This document shows positions 61,806 through 64,000 of a stretch of 64,000 bases of DNA, one piece after another. How positions within the stretch are numbered: position 1 is the first letter of the stretch; every line of letters starts with the position of its first letter. Source of the stretch: Flavobacteriaceae bacterium (GTDB lineage Bacteria > Bacteroidota > Bacteroidia > Flavobacteriales > Flavobacteriaceae); contig PXFS01000055.1 in assembly GCA_003564185.1 (NCBI GenBank), positions 27,017-91,016 of the forward strand. The letters run 5' to 3'. The position numbers were made by a program, and so were the translations under genes. The notes beneath the pieces are model-generated. The model worked only from the letters and a program-made list of their open reading frames with translations, was not told the DNA's origin and did not search any database.

Positions 61806-63197
61806 TTATAAATGAATTACTTCATCATAAGCATCAGCTACAGCTTCCATCACTGCTTCACTCATAGTTGGATGTGGGTGAACTGCTTTTAAAACTTCAT
61901 GACCTGTAGTTTCTAGTTTTCTACCTAGTACCGCTTCTGCAATCATATCGGTTACACCAGCACCAAGCATGTGGCAACCTAACCATTCACCGTACTTGGC
62001 ATCAAAAATAACTTTCACAAAACCATCTTTACTTCCTTCAGCACTTGCTTTTCCAGAAGCTGAAAAAGGAAATTTACCCACTTTTATGTCGTATCCTGCT
62101 TCTTTAGCTTGAGTCTCCGTCATGCCCACTGAAGCAATTTCTGGATTAGAGTAAGTACACCCAGGAATATTACCATAATCTAGGGCTTCAACTTTCATTC
62201 CGGCAATTTTTTCTACACAAAGTATACCTTCGGCTGAAGCAACGTGTGCTAAAGCAGGCCCGTGAGTTACATCCCCAATGGCGTAGTATCCTGGCACATT
62301 AGTTTGGTAGTAATCATTTACCACAATTTTATCTTTGTCAGTTTTGATACCCACTTCCTCAAGTCCTATATTTTCAATATTGGTCTTAATTCCAACCGCA
62401 GAAAGTACGATATCAGCCTCCAGAATTTCTTCTCCTTTTTTGGTTTTAACGGTAGCTTTAACTTTACTGCCCGATGTATCAACTTTCTCTACAGAAGAAT
62501 TGGTCATAATTTTAATGCCTTTTTTCTTGTAGATCTTTTCAAATCCTTTAGATACTTCTTCATCTTCCACGGGTACAATCCTAGGCTGAAATTCAACTAC
62601 AGTAACCTTTGTTCCCATAGAATTGTAAAAGCTTGCAAACTCTACTCCAATAGCTCCAGAACCAACAACAATCATAGATTCAGGTTGTTTATCTAAAGTC
62701 ATTGCTTGACGGTATCCTATTACTTTTTTCCCGTCTTGTGGCAGCGAAGGAAGTTCTCTAGATCGTGCACCAGTTGCAATAATTACATGTTTTGCTTCGT
62801 AGTCTTTACTTTTTCCATCTTTATCTTCAACGCTTACTTTTTTGCCTGGTTTTAGTTTACCATGACCTTCAATAACGTCAATTTTATTTTTTTTCATCAA
62901 GAATTGAACTCCTTTGCTCATTCCATCAGCTACATTTCTACTTCTTTTAACCACGGCTGTAAAGTCTTTATCTGCTTTTTCAACTTTTAAACCATAATCA
63001 TCAGCGTGTTTTAAAAAGTCAAAAACCTTAGCGCTTTTCAATAAAGCTTTGGTTGGAATACAGCCCCAGTTCAAACAAACTCCACCTAGGCTTTCTTTTT
63101 CAACCACAGCGGTTTTCATCCCTAACTGAGATGCTCTAATAGCAGTAACATAGCCTCCTGGACCACTTCCTAAAACAATAACATCGTATTTACTCAT
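61806..63197 (-). CDS. lpdA: Dihydrolipoyl dehydrogenase (E3)
   Basis: 463 residues. FAD loop VIVLGSGPGGYVTA, redox disulfide Cys41/Cys46 in GGVCLNWGCIPTKALL, NAD-binding VVGSGAIGVEFASF, second FAD motif YAIGDVTHGPALAH and the catalytic HPHPTMSEAV His-Glu are all present. It reoxidises lipoamide in pyruvate and 2-oxoglutarate dehydrogenase complexes and glycine cleavage. The genes for E1 and E2 are not in the window. GC content is a little higher than around it, as expected for a highly expressed enzyme. Confidence 0.98.
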   Translation of the reverse strand: MSKYDVIVLGSGPGGYVTAIRASQLGMKTAVVEKESLGGVCLNWGCIPTKALLKSAKVFDFLKHADDYGLKVEKADKDFTAVVKRSRNVADGMSKGVQFLMKKNKIDVIEGHGKLKPGKKVSVEDKDGKSKDYEAKHVIIATGARSRELPSLPQDGKKVIGYRQAMTLDKQPESMIVVGSGAIGVEFASFYNSMGTKVTVVEFQPRIVPVEDEEVSKGFEKIYKKKGIKIMTNSSVEKVDTSGSKVKATVKTKKGEEILEADIVLSAVGIKTNIENIGLEEVGIKTDKDKIVVNDYYQTNVPGYYAIGDVTHGPALAHVASAEGILCVEKIAGMKVEALDYGNIPGCTYSNPEIASVGMTETQAKEAGYDIKVGKFPFSASGKASAEGSKDGFVKVIFDAKYGEWLGCHMLGAGVTDMIAEAVLGRKLETTGHEVLKAVHPHPTMSEAVMEAVADAYDEVIHL

Positions 63198-63444
63198 ATC
63201 CTTAGATTTATCTTCAAAATTTTAAAAATGCTAAATTAATAATATTCCAACGAATAGCGATTACTTAAATCAAATTTGTGAAGTCTAGCTCAAAATAGAG
63301 TAAAAATTCAAATGAATTATACAAGGTTAAATTCTAAATTCATTCAATTTTATTTTAAAAACTGACTTTTGGTTAAAATATTCAAAAGTGAATGGTGAAT
63401 AAGTTGATATTTTTTTGCTTTGTTAATAATTTAAAATCTTGTTT

Positions 63445-63993
63445 ATGTTCTTTTCTACGAAAAATTACTTTTTTTTAAGCCTAGTTTTCTTATTTCTAGC
63501 CTCTTGTTCCACCGATGATGATAGTGGAGTAATTCCAGAGCAGTCACCGAATTTATCACAAGCCTTAGACGGAGCAAATTTAACAAGTCTAGCTGAAGCG
63601 ATTAATGCAATAGATGAATTAGAAATAGACTTAGTAAGTGCACCCGCTATAACCGTTTTTGCTCCTACTAATGAAGCCTTTGATCAAGCCATTGAAGCCT
63701 ACGAGGTTGATACGCTCAATCAACTTATCGATGCTATTGGAGGTTTAGAAAACTTAGAAACTCTTTTAGGATTCCACGTTATTCCTACCGTAGCCTTTTC
63801 TTCTTCTTTTACTGAAGGTGTGCAAAGTTTAGCAACCTTATCAGATCAGGAAATTACTATAATAGTAGATGATAGCGGAGTACAGGTAGCTGACTTACAA
63901 GGAAATTCAGCTAATGTTACTACGGTTGATATTGAAATCGAAAATGGTGTAGTACACATTATTGACCAAGTCCTTTTACCTGAATTCAACTAA
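63445..63993 (+). CDS. Fasciclin-domain lipoprotein
   Basis: About 182 residues from ATG 63445 (TTG 63439 is alternative). Lipobox FLASC followed by STDDD suggests a surface-exposed lipoprotein. One fasciclin (FAS1) domain follows: LTSLAEAINAIDELEIDLVSAPAITVFAPTNEAFDQAIEAY (H1/FAPTN motif), ETLLGFHVIP and GVVHIIDQVLLP (H2). FAS1 domains mediate adhesion. Independent gene at the window edge; the stop is 7 nt before the end. A TTGCTTTG sequence 24 nt upstream is one mismatch from the -7 element. Confidence 0.92.
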   Translation: MFFSTKNYFFLSLVFLFLASCSTDDDSGVIPEQSPNLSQALDGANLTSLAEAINAIDELEIDLVSAPAITVFAPTNEAFDQAIEAYEVDTLNQLIDAIGGLENLETLLGFHVIPTVAFSSSFTEGVQSLATLSDQEITIIVDDSGVQVADLQGNSANVTTVDIEIENGVVHIIDQVLLPEFN

Positions 63994-64000
63994 AAAAACG

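Noticed and set aside
62262-62696. 144-codon plus-strand ORF opposite lpdA
   Set aside because: It is the complementary strand of a strongly conserved gene; composition is Phe/Asn/Tyr-rich and matches nothing.
1-64000. CRISPR array, prophage, IS element or rRNA
   Set aside because: No regularly spaced repeats, transposase, integrase or phage genes, or rRNA sequences were seen.

Overview
The window is a gene-dense, AT-rich chromosomal segment of a member of the Flavobacteriia (Bacteroidetes), probably marine. The evidence is: almost no Shine-Dalgarno sequences; repeated exact matches to the Bacteroidetes -7 promoter element TAnnTTTG 10-30 nt before genes; a Por/T9SS sorting domain on a secreted protein; a TonB-dependent receptor with a carboxypeptidase-regulatory N-terminal domain; lipoproteins with acidic residues just after the lipobox cysteine; and many flavobacterial families (DUF349, DUF368, DUF3137/LemA, DUF6122-like). 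I see no phage, IS element, CRISPR array or rRNA.

Layout. 1-5.4 kb: end of ftsK, a LolA-like gene, an LptF/G permease and a ribB gene whose GTP cyclohydrolase II half has lost its catalytic residues (RibBX type). 5.4-8.7 kb, minus strand: DUF2490 barrel protein, DUF3137 + LemA pair, methyltransferase. 8.9-16.6 kb, plus strand: nucleoid-associated protein, two tandem DUF368 (undecaprenyl-phosphate translocase) genes, aroE and a large hybrid sensor kinase. 16.7-18.6 kb: Bcp peroxiredoxin, an endonuclease III homologue without its iron-sulfur cysteines, and an exported acetolactate-decarboxylase-like protein. 18.6-25.3 kb: a complete trpEGDCFBA operon preceded by a 20-codon leader peptide with three consecutive Trp codons and an intrinsic terminator, i.e. 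a ribosome-mediated attenuator. A structured palindromic element lies between trpE and trpG. 25.5-30.8 kb: DUF349 protein, then a minus-strand pair of an aspartoacylase-like zinc hydrolase and a GCS2-CBS ligase fusion. 31-36 kb: VOC protein, AI-2E family permease, sulfotransferase-like protein, dienoyl-CoA reductase-like SDR and lipoproteins. 36-43.6 kb, minus strand: histidine phosphatase, patatin, M1 aminopeptidase and an Fbp-type iron ABC transporter. 43.8-52.9 kb: BtuF-like protein, PLP decarboxylase, MgtC- and MgtE-type magnesium genes, Omp85-like barrel, T9SS-secreted repeat protein, rlmN. 53-64 kb: two thioredoxin-fold proteins, a DUF6122-like membrane protein, a cysteine desulfurase interrupted by an in-frame TAA, tRNA-Val(GAC), a TonB-dependent receptor/M23 peptidase pair, a TrmH-family methyltransferase, dihydrolipoyl dehydrogenase and a fasciclin lipoprotein.

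How it works together. Most of the region is housekeeping: chromosome segregation, lipoprotein/LPS transport, lipid-carrier recycling, and shikimate-to-tryptophan synthesis. The clearest regulatory system is the trp attenuator, where translation of the WWW leader would decide whether the terminator 27 nt before trpE forms. The points that most deserve a second look are that attenuator (with a possibly leaderless leader ORF), the hairpin element inside the trp operon, the interrupted cysteine desulfurase, and the enzymes with missing catalytic or cofactor residues. Family assignments rest on motif recognition from the sequence alone; no database search was run.
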